DNA of 64,000 nt, from NCBI GenBank assembly GCA_963850995.1, contig CAWKNQ010000026.1, positions 62,001 to 126,000 on the forward strand, in the 5' to 3' direction. Source of the stretch: Gaiellasilicea sp963850995. Lineage in GTDB: Bacteria > Actinomycetota > Thermoleophilia > Gaiellales > Gaiellaceae. Below, piece by piece: positions 40,542-49,406 of this stretch (position 1 is the stretch's first letter; every line of letters begins with the position of its first letter). Below the pieces are notes generated by a model that did no database searches, was not told where the DNA came from, and worked only from the letters and a program-made list of their open reading frames with translations. The position numbers were made by a program, and so were the translations under genes.

Positions 40542-42602
40542 ATGCGCGGAAGCGAGCGGATAAGCTCGCGCTGCGTGTCGCACGACACCGACAAGCTGAT
40601 CCGCCAGCTCTCGCTCGTCGCGTTCCTGATGGCGGAGCGGCGGCCGCTGACGGCGCGCGACGTCAAGGGCAACGTCGAGGGCTACTCGGAGATGTCGGAC
40701 GAGGCGTTCGCCCGCCGCTACTACTCCGACCGCGCCGAGCTGATCGCGCTCGGCGTCCCCCTCCACTCCCAGCGCGACGAGTTCACCGGCGAGGAGCTCT
40801 ACACCCTCCGCTCGGAGAACTACTTCCTCGACGAGCTCGAGCTGGAGGACGACGAGCTCGCGGCGCTCCAGACCGCGCTCTACATGCTCGAGGGCACCTT
40901 CGCCTACGCGGAGCCGCTGCGCCTCGCGCTCCAGAACCTCGCGCTCGGCCGCCCCGGCTTCGACGACGCGCCGACCGAGACGGCCGCCAGCGTCCAGGTT
41001 CGCGACCCGGACTACTCGCCCGAGATGGCCGGCCGGCTCTCGAAGCTGGAGTCCGCGATCTCGAAGCAGCGGACGATCAAGTTCAGCTACTGGTCGCCCC
41101 GCCGCGACGCGGTACGGGAGCGGATGGTGAATCCCTATGCGCTCCGCCGCGACCGCGGCACGTGGTACGTGGTCGGGCACGACATCGACCACGACGCCGT
41201 CCGCACCTTCCGCGTCTCCCGGATCCGAAGCGACATCCGCTTCGCGACCCGGCGCGAGCGCGACTTCCGCCGGCCGCTCGACTTCGACGTGGACGCGTAC
41301 CGCGTCGGCGAGGAGTGGCAGCACGGGCCACCCGCCGGGATCGCGCGGATCGAGGTCAACGGCGACACCGCGTGGTGGGTGCACCGGACGCTGCCCGAAG
41401 CCGGGACGCTCACCGACGGTGTCTTCGAGACCGAGTACGCCGCGATCGAGCCGCTCGCAGGCTGGGTCCTGCGCCAGAACGGGCGTGCCGTCCCGCTCGA
41501 GCCGGCCGAGCTGCGCGTGGCCTGCGCCGAGGGCTTGCGCAGGGTTCGCGAGGCCCACGAGGGCGAGCCGCCGAAGCTCGCGCGCGTGAAGGCCGTCGCA
41601 AGCGGCGGCGACGGCAGCGAACGACCTGCGCCCCCCGTCGCGCCTGAGCGCTTCGGCGTCCTCCAGGCGCTGCTCGCCCACCTGCTCGCGGCGTGCGGCG
41701 AGAGCCGCCAGGCCGAGCTCGATGCGGACGCGCTCGCGACCCGCTTCCACATTCCGCCCGACGAGCTCCAGGACCATCTCTCGCTGCTCAACCTCGTCAA
41801 CTTCGGCGGCGGCTGCTACACGGTGTACGCCCAGCTCGACGGCGACCGCGTGCGCGTCGACAAGGAGCTGTACGGCGACGTCTTCCGGCTGGCGCCGCGC
41901 CTGACGCCGCTCGAGGCGCGCGCGATCCGGCTCGCGCTCGACATCGTCGGCCCCTCGATCGCCGCCCAGGTGCACACGCCGCTCGACCGCGTGCGGCAGA
42001 AGCTCGAGGAGACGTTCGGCCAGTTCGAGGACCACCAGACCCCGGAGCAGCGCCCGCAGAGCGACGAGGAGGAGCTCGTCGCCACGCTCTCCGCTGCGCT
42101 CGAGCAGCGCCGGGTCGTGGCGATCGACTACCTGAAGGAGGGCGAGGAGACGCCGACCGAGCGGCTGATCGAGCCCTACTCCTTCGAGCGCGTGCTGCCG
42201 AACTGGATCATCCATACCTGGGACCTGTCCTCCGGCGGCGAGCGCTCGTTCCGGCTCGACCGGATGCGCTCGGCCCGGCTCACGGACGAGCGGTTCGAGC
42301 CGCGCGTGGGCTTCGACCCGCACTTCCTCGAGGACACGCGACCTGTGAATGTCCGCTACGCGAAGCCGATCGCGCGCTACCGCGTCGAGAAGGGTGCGGT
42401 CCGGCTCACGGACGGGTCGGCGCTCGCCACCCTGCGCGCAGGCAAGCGGGGCGACTGGCTGCTGGGCGAGATCCTCGCCGACCGCGGCGAGGCGGTCGTC
42501 GTCGAGCCGGCGGACATCCGGCCGACGATCGCGAAGCGCGCCGCGCAGCTCCTGCGCGACCTGCGGCTTTCGCGCGTCAGGAGACCGGCAGCGTCAGCGT
42601 GA
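40542..42602 (+). CDS. pafBC: Tandem WYL-domain transcriptional regulator, PafB-PafC fusion
   Basis: A 686-residue protein made of two PafB/PafC-like halves. Each half has an N-terminal winged helix (first: KLIRQLSLVAFLMAERRPLT; second: FGVLQALLAHLLAA, DALATRFHIPPDELQDHLSL) and a WYL domain (first: TIKFSYWSPRRDA with TWYVVGHD; second: VVAIDYLKEGEETP with NWIIHTWD). In mycobacteria PafB and PafC form a heterodimer that activates the RecA-independent DNA-damage response. Fusion into one chain is known in some actinobacteria. Neither pafA nor proteasome genes are adjacent. ATG 40542 directly follows the previous stop; GTG 40575 is an alternative. Confidence 0.9.
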   Translation: MRGSERISSRCVSHDTDKLIRQLSLVAFLMAERRPLTARDVKGNVEGYSEMSDEAFARRYYSDRAELIALGVPLHSQRDEFTGEELYTLRSENYFLDELELEDDELAALQTALYMLEGTFAYAEPLRLALQNLALGRPGFDDAPTETAASVQVRDPDYSPEMAGRLSKLESAISKQRTIKFSYWSPRRDAVRERMVNPYALRRDRGTWYVVGHDIDHDAVRTFRVSRIRSDIRFATRRERDFRRPLDFDVDAYRVGEEWQHGPPAGIARIEVNGDTAWWVHRTLPEAGTLTDGVFETEYAAIEPLAGWVLRQNGRAVPLEPAELRVACAEGLRRVREAHEGEPPKLARVKAVASGGDGSERPAPPVAPERFGVLQALLAHLLAACGESRQAELDADALATRFHIPPDELQDHLSLLNLVNFGGGCYTVYAQLDGDRVRVDKELYGDVFRLAPRLTPLEARAIRLALDIVGPSIAAQVHTPLDRVRQKLEETFGQFEDHQTPEQRPQSDEEELVATLSAALEQRRVVAIDYLKEGEETPTERLIEPYSFERVLPNWIIHTWDLSSGGERSFRLDRMRSARLTDERFEPRVGFDPHFLEDTRPVNVRYAKPIARYRVEKGAVRLTDGSALATLRAGKRGDWLLGEILADRGEAVVVEPADIRPTIAKRAAQLLRDLRLSRVRRPAASA

Positions 42603-44335
42603 AGACCGCGCCCTCGCCGGGCGCGGAGTCGACCGCAAGCGAGCCGCCGTGGGCCTCGGCGAACGAGCGCGAGAGGAAGAGACCGAGCCCCGTCCCCGGC
42701 TTGTCGGTCCCCGCGACGCGGCCGAACTTCTCGAAGATCTGCGCCTGGTGCTCCGGCGCGATCCCCGGGCCGGTGTCGCGGACGCAGACGACGACGTGGC
42801 CATCGTCGGCGCGGGCCTCGATGTGCACCTCTCCACCCGAGTCGGAGTACTTGATCGCGTTCGAGATCAGATTGTCGACGAGCTGGCGCAGGCGCTCCGC
42901 GTCGCCGCGGACGGCGGGAAGCGCCGGCGGCAGCTCGGAGGTGAGCCGCACCTCGTCCTGGCCGACTCCGGCGGCCGCGACCGAGTCGCGCACGACGTTT
43001 GCCAGGTCGACCTCCGCGAAGGCGTAGCCGAACGTGCCGGCCTCGATGCGCGACGTGTCGAGCACGTCGCCCACGAGCGCCGAGAGCCGCGTTGTCTCGT
43101 CGGCGATCACGGCGAGGAACGACTCGCGCTGGTCGGGGCGGAGCTCGCGCCAGCGATGCTGGAGGGTGCGCGCGGAGCCGATCACCGCCGCCATCGGCGT
43201 CCGCAGCTCGTGTGAGACGAGCGAGACGAAGTCGGCCCGCAGCGCCGAGAGGCGGCGCAGCTCTTCGACGGTGGCCCGCTCAGCCTCGTAGGTGCGAAGG
43301 TTCTGGACCGTCGTAGCCACGAGCCGGCCGAGAAGCGTGACGAGGTCGATCTCGACCTGGCTGAACGACGACGGCTCCGTCCGCGAGATCGCGAGCGCGC
43401 CGATCGAGCGGCCGCCGAGCTGGAGCGGCGCGAGCACGCGCGAGCGGACGCCGAGCGCGAGCAGATCTGCTTCCCCCGGGTACCGCAGCTCCGCGATGTC
43501 CTCGCGGTAGACGGTCCGACCCTCGCCGATGACCTGTTCGAGAACCGAGTCGGAGACGCCGATCAGGCTTCCCGGCGGCAGGTGGTCGTCCGCGCCGATT
43601 CCCGCCGTCGCGATGACGCGCGCGGCGCCCCCCTCGACGAGCACGATCGCAGCGCGGTCGAACGGCAGTAGGCCACGCAGCTCCTGCGCGAACGCTGCGA
43701 ACGCAGCGTCGAGCTCGAGCGAGGAGGAGAGGGCGCGCGCGGCGCGGCTCGTCGCCTCGAGCACGTCGACGCGGCGGCCGAGCTCGTCCCGCAGCCGCTC
43801 GGCCTCGGCGGCCCGATTCTCGGCGTCGAATGCCTGAGTCCGCTCCATGTCCACGAGCCGGCCGACCACGCCGCCCAGCGCGAGCGCCACCAGCACGCGC
43901 ACGACGAGCGCGTCGTAGCGGGCGGGGATGTCGAACTCGGTCTCGCGCCACCACTCCAGCGCGAGCAGGATCGGTAGCGTCAGCGCGCCCGCGATCAGGC
44001 CGATTCGCAGCCGGAAGAACAACGCCGCCTCGACGACGACGAGGAAGATCAGCGACCGCAGCGGCTGCCCGGGCTCCCACGCGAAGACGAACATCAGGCC
44101 GGTCGCGATCGCCGCATCGGTGAGCACGCAGGCGGCGACGAGGTTGCGGCGGCGGCCGTGCCAGCGGTACGCGAGCACGAGCAGGACGAGCGAGGCGGCG
44201 GCCGCTACCGCGATCAGGATCCAGGCCGCCTCCTCGTAGCCCGGCGGGAAGCTGTCGCGATCGACGAAGACCTTCGCGCGCCGCGAGCAGGACGAGCCCC
44301 ACGCGGACGAACGCGAGGATCCGGATCAGGCTCAT
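42577..44335 (-). CDS. Membrane histidine kinase with GAF domain, one frameshift near the 5' end
   Basis: A kinase of about 585 residues: about five membrane helices (from ILIAVAAASLVLLVLAYRW to VLVALALGGVVGRL), a GAF domain at about 185-330, then a kinase core with FVSLVSHELRTPMAAVIGSA (phospho-His), QLVDNLISNAIKYSD, DTGPGIAPEHQAQIFEKFG and GTGLGLFLSRSFAE. All catalytic boxes are intact. The true start is ATG 44335, overlapping the queG stop in ATGA (SLIRILAFVRVGLVLLAAR). The frame then breaks near 44280 and resumes as VFVDRDSFPPGYEEAAW. A one-base error is likely; the longest uninterrupted frame starts at 44178. No response regulator is beside it. Confidence 0.88.
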
Positions 44336-45339
44336 TCGCCGCTTCGCTCGTCGATCCTGGCGAGCGCCCAGCCCGCGTGCTCGCGCAGCACGTCGTCGTC
44401 GTCCGCGGCGTACCGGGCGACCGCCGCACGCTCGGCGGCGCCGCCCACGTTGCCCGCGGCGACGAGCGCATTCCGGCGCAGCCAGCGCGGCTCGTTGCGC
44501 GGGACGTAGAGCCGCTCGTACCGCTCGACGAGCTCCTCGCCGTCCAGCGCCAGCCACTCGACCAGGGACACGTTCGGCTCGGCACCCTCGGTGGGGGCGT
44601 CGCCTGCGCGCCGCTTCTCGATGCCCCGGTTCCAGGGACACACGTCCTGGCAGATGTCGCAGCCGTAGACGAGCGCGCCGAGCTCGCCGCGGTAGTCCTC
44701 GGGGATCGGGGCGGGCGCCTGCGTCCAGTACGAGAGGCAGCGCGTCGAGTCGAGCGTGCCCGGCTCGTCGAGCGCGCCGGTCGGGCAGGCGTCGATGCAA
44801 AGGGTGCACGAGCCGCAACCGGCGTCGAGCGGAGCCGACGCCTCGACCTCCCGGTCTGTGACGAGAGTGCCGAGCACGACCCAGGAGCCGTGGCGTCGCG
44901 TGATCGCGAGCGTGTTCTTGCCGTAGAAGGCGACGCCCGCGCGCACGGCCCCCTCCCGGTCGACGTGGTCGTTGGCGTCGACGAGCACCCGGTAGGAGCC
45001 TCCGAGCCTGCGGCCGAGCGCGTCGAGCTTCTCCCGCAGCTCCGCGTAACGATCCGACCACGTGTAGCGCGCGAGCCGACCCTCGCCCGGCCCGGGATCG
45101 GCGCCGGGCGCGTAGTAGCAGAGCGCCGCCGAGATCACCGTGCGCGCTCCCGGAAGCAGCGTCTCCGGGTGACAGGAGACCTCGGGCCGCCGCGTCGTGA
45201 AGCCCATGTCGGCGAAGAGACCGCGCTCTTTGCGCTCGCGGATGTGCAGCTCCGTCTCCGCGTAGGGCTCGGCCGGTGCCGCGCCGATCGCGTCGAGCCC
45301 GAGCTCGGCGCCGGCGTGAACCAGCTCTGCTGCCGTCAT
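44332..45339 (-). CDS. queG: Epoxyqueuosine reductase
   Basis: A 335-residue cobalamin- and iron-sulfur-dependent enzyme that reduces epoxyqueuosine in tRNA to queuosine. The two cluster motifs are CGSCTLCIDACPTGAL and YGCDICQDVCPWNRG. The substrate-binding N-terminus and the segment FYGKNTLAITRRHGSWVVLG are typical. The C-terminus (RWLRRNALVAAGNVGGAAE, ADDDDVLREHAGWAL) is a short HEAT repeat. ATG 45339 is chosen over an upstream GTG because it fits family length. With tgt and queA this completes the late queuosine pathway in one window. Confidence 0.95.
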   Translation of the reverse strand: MTAAELVHAGAELGLDAIGAAPAEPYAETELHIRERKERGLFADMGFTTRRPEVSCHPETLLPGARTVISAALCYYAPGADPGPGEGRLARYTWSDRYAELREKLDALGRRLGGSYRVLVDANDHVDREGAVRAGVAFYGKNTLAITRRHGSWVVLGTLVTDREVEASAPLDAGCGSCTLCIDACPTGALDEPGTLDSTRCLSYWTQAPAPIPEDYRGELGALVYGCDICQDVCPWNRGIEKRRAGDAPTEGAEPNVSLVEWLALDGEELVERYERLYVPRNEPRWLRRNALVAAGNVGGAAERAAVARYAADDDDVLREHAGWALARIDERSGE

Positions 45340-45354
45340 GAGAGGATTGTGCAC

Positions 45355-46302
45355 GTGAAAGCGATCCGTATCCACGAGGACGGCGGCCCCGACGTGCTCC
45401 GCTACGAGGACGTCCCAGACCCGGTCGCAGGCCCCGGCGAGGTGCTCGTCTCCCTCCGAGCGGCGTCACTGAACCATCTCGATCTCTGGGTGCGCAAGGG
45501 CCTACCTTCGGTGCCGAAGCCGCGCATCCTCGGCGCCGACGGCGCCGGCGTCCGCGTCGACACCGGCGAGCGCGTCGTCATCAATCCCGGGCTGGAGCAC
45601 GGCAACGCGATCACGGTCATCGGCGAGCACACCGACGGGACGCACTGCGAGCTGATCGCCGTGCCGGAGACGAACGTGTTCCCGCTCGACGACGCAATCG
45701 ACTTCGAGACGGCGGCGGCGTTTCCGCTCGTCTTCGAGACGGCCTTCCGCATGCTCGTGACGAGGGCGCAGATCAAGGCCGGCGAGTGGGTGCTGATCTG
45801 GGGTATCGGCGGCGGCGTCGCGCTCGCCGCCTTCGAGATCGCCCGCGCGGTGGGCGCGAAGACGCTCGTGACATCAGGGTCGGACGAGAAGCTCGCACGG
45901 GCGCGCGAATGGGGCGCCGACCTGGCCGTCCCGCACGCGGACGCGGCGGCGGCGGCGAAGGAGCTCGGCGGCGTCGACCTCGTCGTCGAGACCGTCGGCG
46001 AGGCGACATGGAAGGACTCGCTCTCGGCGGTCAAGCTCGGCGGCCGCGTCGTCGTCTGCGGCGCCACGAGCGGGCCGAACCCGCCCGCGCAGCTGCACCG
46101 CTTCTGGTGGAAGCAGCTGACGGTCTACGGCTCCACGATGGGCACGCGCGCCGACTTCCTGGCCGCCTACGAGCTCGTCCGCAGCGGCCGCGTTCGCGTG
46201 CACGTCGACTCGACCTTCCCGCTCGCGGAAGCGCGCGCCGCCCACGAGCGCCTGGAGCGCGGCGAGCAGCTCGGCAAGATCGTGCTGGCCATCCCCGGCT
46301 AA
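45355..46302 (+). CDS. Zinc-type alcohol dehydrogenase-like oxidoreductase (quinone oxidoreductase family)
   Basis: A 315-residue medium-chain dehydrogenase/reductase. The N-terminal GroES-like domain reads GPGEVLVSLRAASLNHLD and LWVRKGLP. The NAD(P)-binding motif is LIWGIGGGVALAAFEIARAV, a variant of GxGxxG. The usual structural-zinc Cys cluster is absent, as in quinone-oxidoreductase-type members that need no metal. Substrate unknown. GTG 45355 lies 15 bases from the divergent queG start, so both promoters overlap. The next gene follows 17 bases after its stop. Confidence 0.88.
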   Translation: MKAIRIHEDGGPDVLRYEDVPDPVAGPGEVLVSLRAASLNHLDLWVRKGLPSVPKPRILGADGAGVRVDTGERVVINPGLEHGNAITVIGEHTDGTHCELIAVPETNVFPLDDAIDFETAAAFPLVFETAFRMLVTRAQIKAGEWVLIWGIGGGVALAAFEIARAVGAKTLVTSGSDEKLARAREWGADLAVPHADAAAAAKELGGVDLVVETVGEATWKDSLSAVKLGGRVVVCGATSGPNPPAQLHRFWWKQLTVYGSTMGTRADFLAAYELVRSGRVRVHVDSTFPLAEARAAHERLERGEQLGKIVLAIPG

Positions 46303-46319
46303 CCGGTAGCGTCAGCCAC

Positions 46320-47228
46320 GTGGCCCAGCTGCACTTCGGCCTGATCCTGCCCAACTACGGCGAGGCGCTCGGCCCCGAGCGGCTCGCGTCGGCCGCGGCA
46401 GCCGCGGAGGAAGCAGGCTTCGACTCCGGCTGGGTCACGGACCACATGATCGTGCCGCCGGAGCACGCGCCGGTGTACGGATCGATCGCGGAAGCGCTCG
46501 TGTCGCTCGGCTTTCTCGCCGCGCGGACGCAACGGCTCGAGCTCGGCGTCTCGGCGCTCGTCGTCCCGCAGCGGAACCCGCTTGTCGTGCTCAAGCAGCT
46601 GTCGACGCTCGACCTGCTCTCGGGCGGCCGCATCGTCACCGCCGTCACCGCGGGCTGGATGGAGGGTGAGTTCGAGCTCCTCGGCGCGGACTTCGAGCGC
46701 CGCGGGCGCCTGCTCGACGAATGGCTCGACCTCGCTGCGGCCGTGTTCGAGCAGATGCCGGGACGCGTTGTCTACAAGGGCGAGTTCTTCTCGGTGGACG
46801 GCTGGCTCGCGCCGGCGCTCGTTCGCCCCGGTGGCCCCGAGCTCTGGGTGGCCGGGGTGTCGCGGGCGACAGTACGACGGGCGGCGCGTACGGGTGTCTG
46901 GCACCCGGTGGCGCTGCCGCCGGACGAGCTGCGCCCGCTGACCGCCGAGCTGCGCGAGCGACGGCAGGACAGCCGCATCGTCCTGCGCATCGGCGTCTCG
47001 CTCCGTCCTGAAAGCGAAGCGGGGCGCGACGAGCGCGGCCGCCATGCGATCGCCGGCCCGCCGGAGTGGGTCGCGGAGCGGCTCCTCGAATACGTCGAGG
47101 ACGGCTGCGACGGCTTCGTCGTCAACCTCGAGTACGACCGGCCGGGCCTGGACGAGCGGGTGCTCGAGTTCGGCGAGCGGGTGGCCGCACCGCTGCGGGC
47201 AGCAGCCGCTAACCGAAGCCGAGGATGA
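46320..47228 (+). CDS. Luciferase-like (LLM class) F420-type oxidoreductase
   Basis: A 302-residue TIM-barrel protein of the bacterial luciferase family. Family stretches are LHFGLILPNYGEALGPERL, FDSGWVTDHMIVPPEH, LELGVSALVVPQRNPLVVLK, LDLLSGGRIVTAVTAGWMEG and FELLGADFERRGRLLDEWL. In actinobacteria many such proteins use coenzyme F420 rather than FMN; the cofactor is inferred, and the substrate is unknown. It lies 17 bases after an oxidoreductase gene on the same strand, so the two may act in one pathway. The 3' end overlaps the convergent DUF59 gene by 20 bases. Confidence 0.88.
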   Translation: MAQLHFGLILPNYGEALGPERLASAAAAAEEAGFDSGWVTDHMIVPPEHAPVYGSIAEALVSLGFLAARTQRLELGVSALVVPQRNPLVVLKQLSTLDLLSGGRIVTAVTAGWMEGEFELLGADFERRGRLLDEWLDLAAAVFEQMPGRVVYKGEFFSVDGWLAPALVRPGGPELWVAGVSRATVRRAARTGVWHPVALPPDELRPLTAELRERRQDSRIVLRIGVSLRPESEAGRDERGRHAIAGPPEWVAERLLEYVEDGCDGFVVNLEYDRPGLDERVLEFGERVAAPLRAAAANRSRG

Positions 47229-47508
47229 ACTTGGCGTCGTCGGACATCTTCTCCGGCGTCCAGGGCGGGTCGAAGGTCAGCTCGACCTCCACCTCCTCCA
47301 CGCCCTCGACCGCGGCGGTCGCGTCGTGGATCGACTCCTGGATCATCGGCCCGGCCGGGCAGCCCATCGAGGTGAGCGTGTGGATCACCTTCACCTTGGG
47401 GCCCTCGATCTCGACGTCGTAGAAGAGCCCGAGCTCGACGATGTCCATTCCGAGCTCCGGGTCCTCGACTCCGTGGAGCGCGTTGACGATCTCCTCGCGG
47501 TCGACCAT
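47209..47508 (-). CDS. DUF59 (MIP18/SufT-like) metal-sulfur cluster assembly protein
   Basis: A 99-residue protein of the family that matures iron-sulfur proteins. Typical are ALHGVEDPELGMDIVELGL, the conserved Cys in LTSMGCPAGPMIQESI, and ELTFDPPWTPEKMSDDAK. It begins nine bases after the glpX stop and is probably the last gene of the operon that starts with the metallophosphoesterase at 51460. Whether it serves a particular enzyme in that operon or general cluster assembly cannot be told from the sequence. Confidence 0.88.
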   Translation of the reverse strand: MVDREEIVNALHGVEDPELGMDIVELGLFYDVEIEGPKVKVIHTLTSMGCPAGPMIQESIHDATAAVEGVEEVEVELTFDPPWTPEKMSDDAKFILGFG

Positions 47509-47517
47509 GACGTCAGG

Positions 47518-48492
47518 TTAGCCGAGGAGGCGCACTTCCTCTTTTCGCTCGCGCGCGAAGAAGTGGATGCTCTCGGCGAAACGAACCCAGTTGCAGCGCA
47601 TGCACATCACGAGCGAGTGCGTGCGGGCGCTGTCGGTGAGGAAGCGGACGCCGCGCAGGAGGTCGCCGTTGGAGACGCCGGTGGCGACCACGATCACGTC
47701 CCCGGAGGCAAGGTCGTCGGACGAGAAGACGCGGTTCACGTCCTCGACGCCGTGCTCCGCGGCCGCCTCGATCTCGCCGCGCGTCGTCGGCCAGAGCTGC
47801 GCCTGCAGCTCGCCGCCGAGGCAACGCAGCGCCGCGGCGGACAGCACGGCCTGCCGCGTGCCGCCGATGCCAACGGCGAGATGATCGTTCGTGCCGCGGA
47901 TCGCAGCCGAGATCGACGCGGTCACGTCGCCGTCCTGGATCAGCTTGATCCGGGCGCCGGCGGCGCGGATCTCCTCGATCAGGTCGTGATGACGCGGCCG
48001 GTCGAGCACGAGCGCGGTGATGTCGTTCGCGTTGCGACCGAACGCCTCGGCGATCGCGGTGACGTTCTCGCCGACCGGCCGCGTGAGGTCGATCCGGCCC
48101 AGGGCCCGCGGGCCGACGGCCATCCGACGCATGTACATGTCCGGCAGGCGTAGCAGCGATCCGGGCGGCGCCGCGGCGAGCATCGCCATCGCGCCCGTGC
48201 CGCCGCGCGCGACCACGCCGCGCCCCTCGAGCGGGTCGAGCGCGAGGTCGAACTCATCGCCGCCGGCGCCCACCTCCGCGCCGACCGGTAGCACGCCGTC
48301 CTCCCTCGAGCCGATCACAACCGAGGCCGAGATGGGAAGCTCGGCGAGCCCTGCGAGCATCGCGCCCTCAGCCGCCTCTTCGGCCGCATCCTGGTCGTCC
48401 CGCCCCAGCCACCGAGCCGCCGCGAGCGCCGCCCACTCGGTTGCGCGCGCGAAGAGCGCGCACGGGCAGGTCGAAGCGGGTCCCTCGGTCAC
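47518..48492 (-). CDS. glpX: Fructose-1,6-bisphosphatase, class II
   Basis: A 324-residue metal-dependent phosphatase of gluconeogenesis. Family motifs are DAAEEAAEGAMLAGLAELP (metal-site region), DLALDPLEGRGVVARGGTGAMA and IGIGGTRQAVLSAAALRCLGG in shortened form (GIGGTRQAVLSAAALRCLGG). Length is normal. The GTG start overlaps the stop of the 2-phosphoglycerate kinase gene in GTGA. Being coupled to cpgS and pgk2, it may help set the flow of triose phosphates between sugar synthesis and the diphosphoglycerate branch. Confidence 0.93.
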   Translation of the reverse strand: MTEGPASTCPCALFARATEWAALAAARWLGRDDQDAAEEAAEGAMLAGLAELPISASVVIGSREDGVLPVGAEVGAGGDEFDLALDPLEGRGVVARGGTGAMAMLAAAPPGSLLRLPDMYMRRMAVGPRALGRIDLTRPVGENVTAIAEAFGRNANDITALVLDRPRHHDLIEEIRAAGARIKLIQDGDVTASISAAIRGTNDHLAVGIGGTRQAVLSAAALRCLGGELQAQLWPTTRGEIEAAAEHGVEDVNRVFSSDDLASGDVIVVATGVSNGDLLRGVRFLTDSARTHSLVMCMRCNWVRFAESIHFFARERKEEVRLLG

Positions 48493-49406
48493 CGCGTCGC
48501 CTGCGCGACTCGCTCGGCGCGGGCGAGCACGAGCTCCATCACGGCCGCGATCGCGTCCCGCTGCGACTCGTTCTCGATCACAGGGACGTCGTAGCGGGCG
48601 GCGCGGTCGAGCACGTATTCCTGGATCATCCTGATCTCGGGCAGGCCGGACATGTAGCGGTCGACCGGACGGATGCCGTCGGAGGAGTGGTCGCGCGCCC
48701 AGAAGTGCGTCCGGTGCAGCTCCTCGTCGTGGATCGCGAGCACGCACTGGACGACGAGCGCGTCGCGAAGCTCGGTCGACAGCATCCCGGGGACGAGATG
48801 GATGCCCTCGAGCACCATCGACCAGCCCTCGTCGAGCGCCCGCTGGAGCGCGGCCTCGACGCCCGTGAGCACGTTCCGCGTCTGGTCGAGGAAGCCGAGC
48901 AGCGCAGCGTCGCCGGACTCCTCCTCCTCGGCCTTCGTCAGCCCGAGACCTGCCTCGAAGCTCGAGTAGTGGATCGAGGGCATGAACTCCTTCGCGAAGA
49001 AGGCCCGCATCGTCTGGCGGACGAAGTCCGTCGACGTGACGCGGGTGATCCCGAGCCGGTACGCGACCTCGGTTGCGACCGTCGACTTGCCCGTGCCCGT
49101 GCCGCCCCCGACGAGCAGGATCACCGGCAGGTCGAGGTCCTGGAGGTCACGGAAGCGGCGCAGCTGCCGCACCGCACGCCCGCCGCGCTCCTCGCCGAGC
49201 AGGTCGACCGCCAGCTCCGCCAGCCGGTCGAGGTCGACCGACACCTCGCCGCGCTGCGTCAGGTCGGCCTCGGTGCGCCGTGCCAGCTCGTACGCGCTCT
49301 CCTCCGGGACGCCGACCGCGGTCAACGCACGCGCCATCAAGCCCTTTGAGTAGGGGGTGTCCGGCCCACCGAGGAAGTGCCGCTCGCCCTTTCTCTGTTC
49401 ACTCAC
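48489..49406 (-). CDS. pgk2: 2-phosphoglycerate kinase with N-terminal ATP-cone
   Basis: A 305-residue kinase expected to phosphorylate 2-phosphoglycerate to 2,3-bisphosphoglycerate. The N-terminus (about 10-95) is an ATP-cone-like helical domain (PYSKGLMARALTAVGVPEES). The P-loop is LVGGGTGTGKSTVATEVAYR near residue 110, followed by STDFVRQTMRAFFAKEFMPS, where the family has its substrate residues, and VLEGIHLVPGML. Among P-loop kinases the ATP-cone, order and motifs match archaeal 2-phosphoglycerate kinase best. It is coupled to the cyclic diphosphoglycerate synthetase gene upstream and to glpX downstream by GTGA overlaps. Confidence 0.85.
   Translation of the reverse strand: MSEQRKGERHFLGGPDTPYSKGLMARALTAVGVPEESAYELARRTEADLTQRGEVSVDLDRLAELAVDLLGEERGGRAVRQLRRFRDLQDLDLPVILLVGGGTGTGKSTVATEVAYRLGITRVTSTDFVRQTMRAFFAKEFMPSIHYSSFEAGLGLTKAEEEESGDAALLGFLDQTRNVLTGVEAALQRALDEGWSMVLEGIHLVPGMLSTELRDALVVQCVLAIHDEELHRTHFWARDHSSDGIRPVDRYMSGLPEIRMIQEYVLDRAARYDVPVIENESQRDAIAAVMELVLARAERVAQATR

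Noticed and set aside
40383..42323. An open minus-strand frame of 646 codons opposite the WYL regulator
   Set aside because: The plus-strand protein has clear winged-helix and WYL motifs in both halves; the antisense translation has none.
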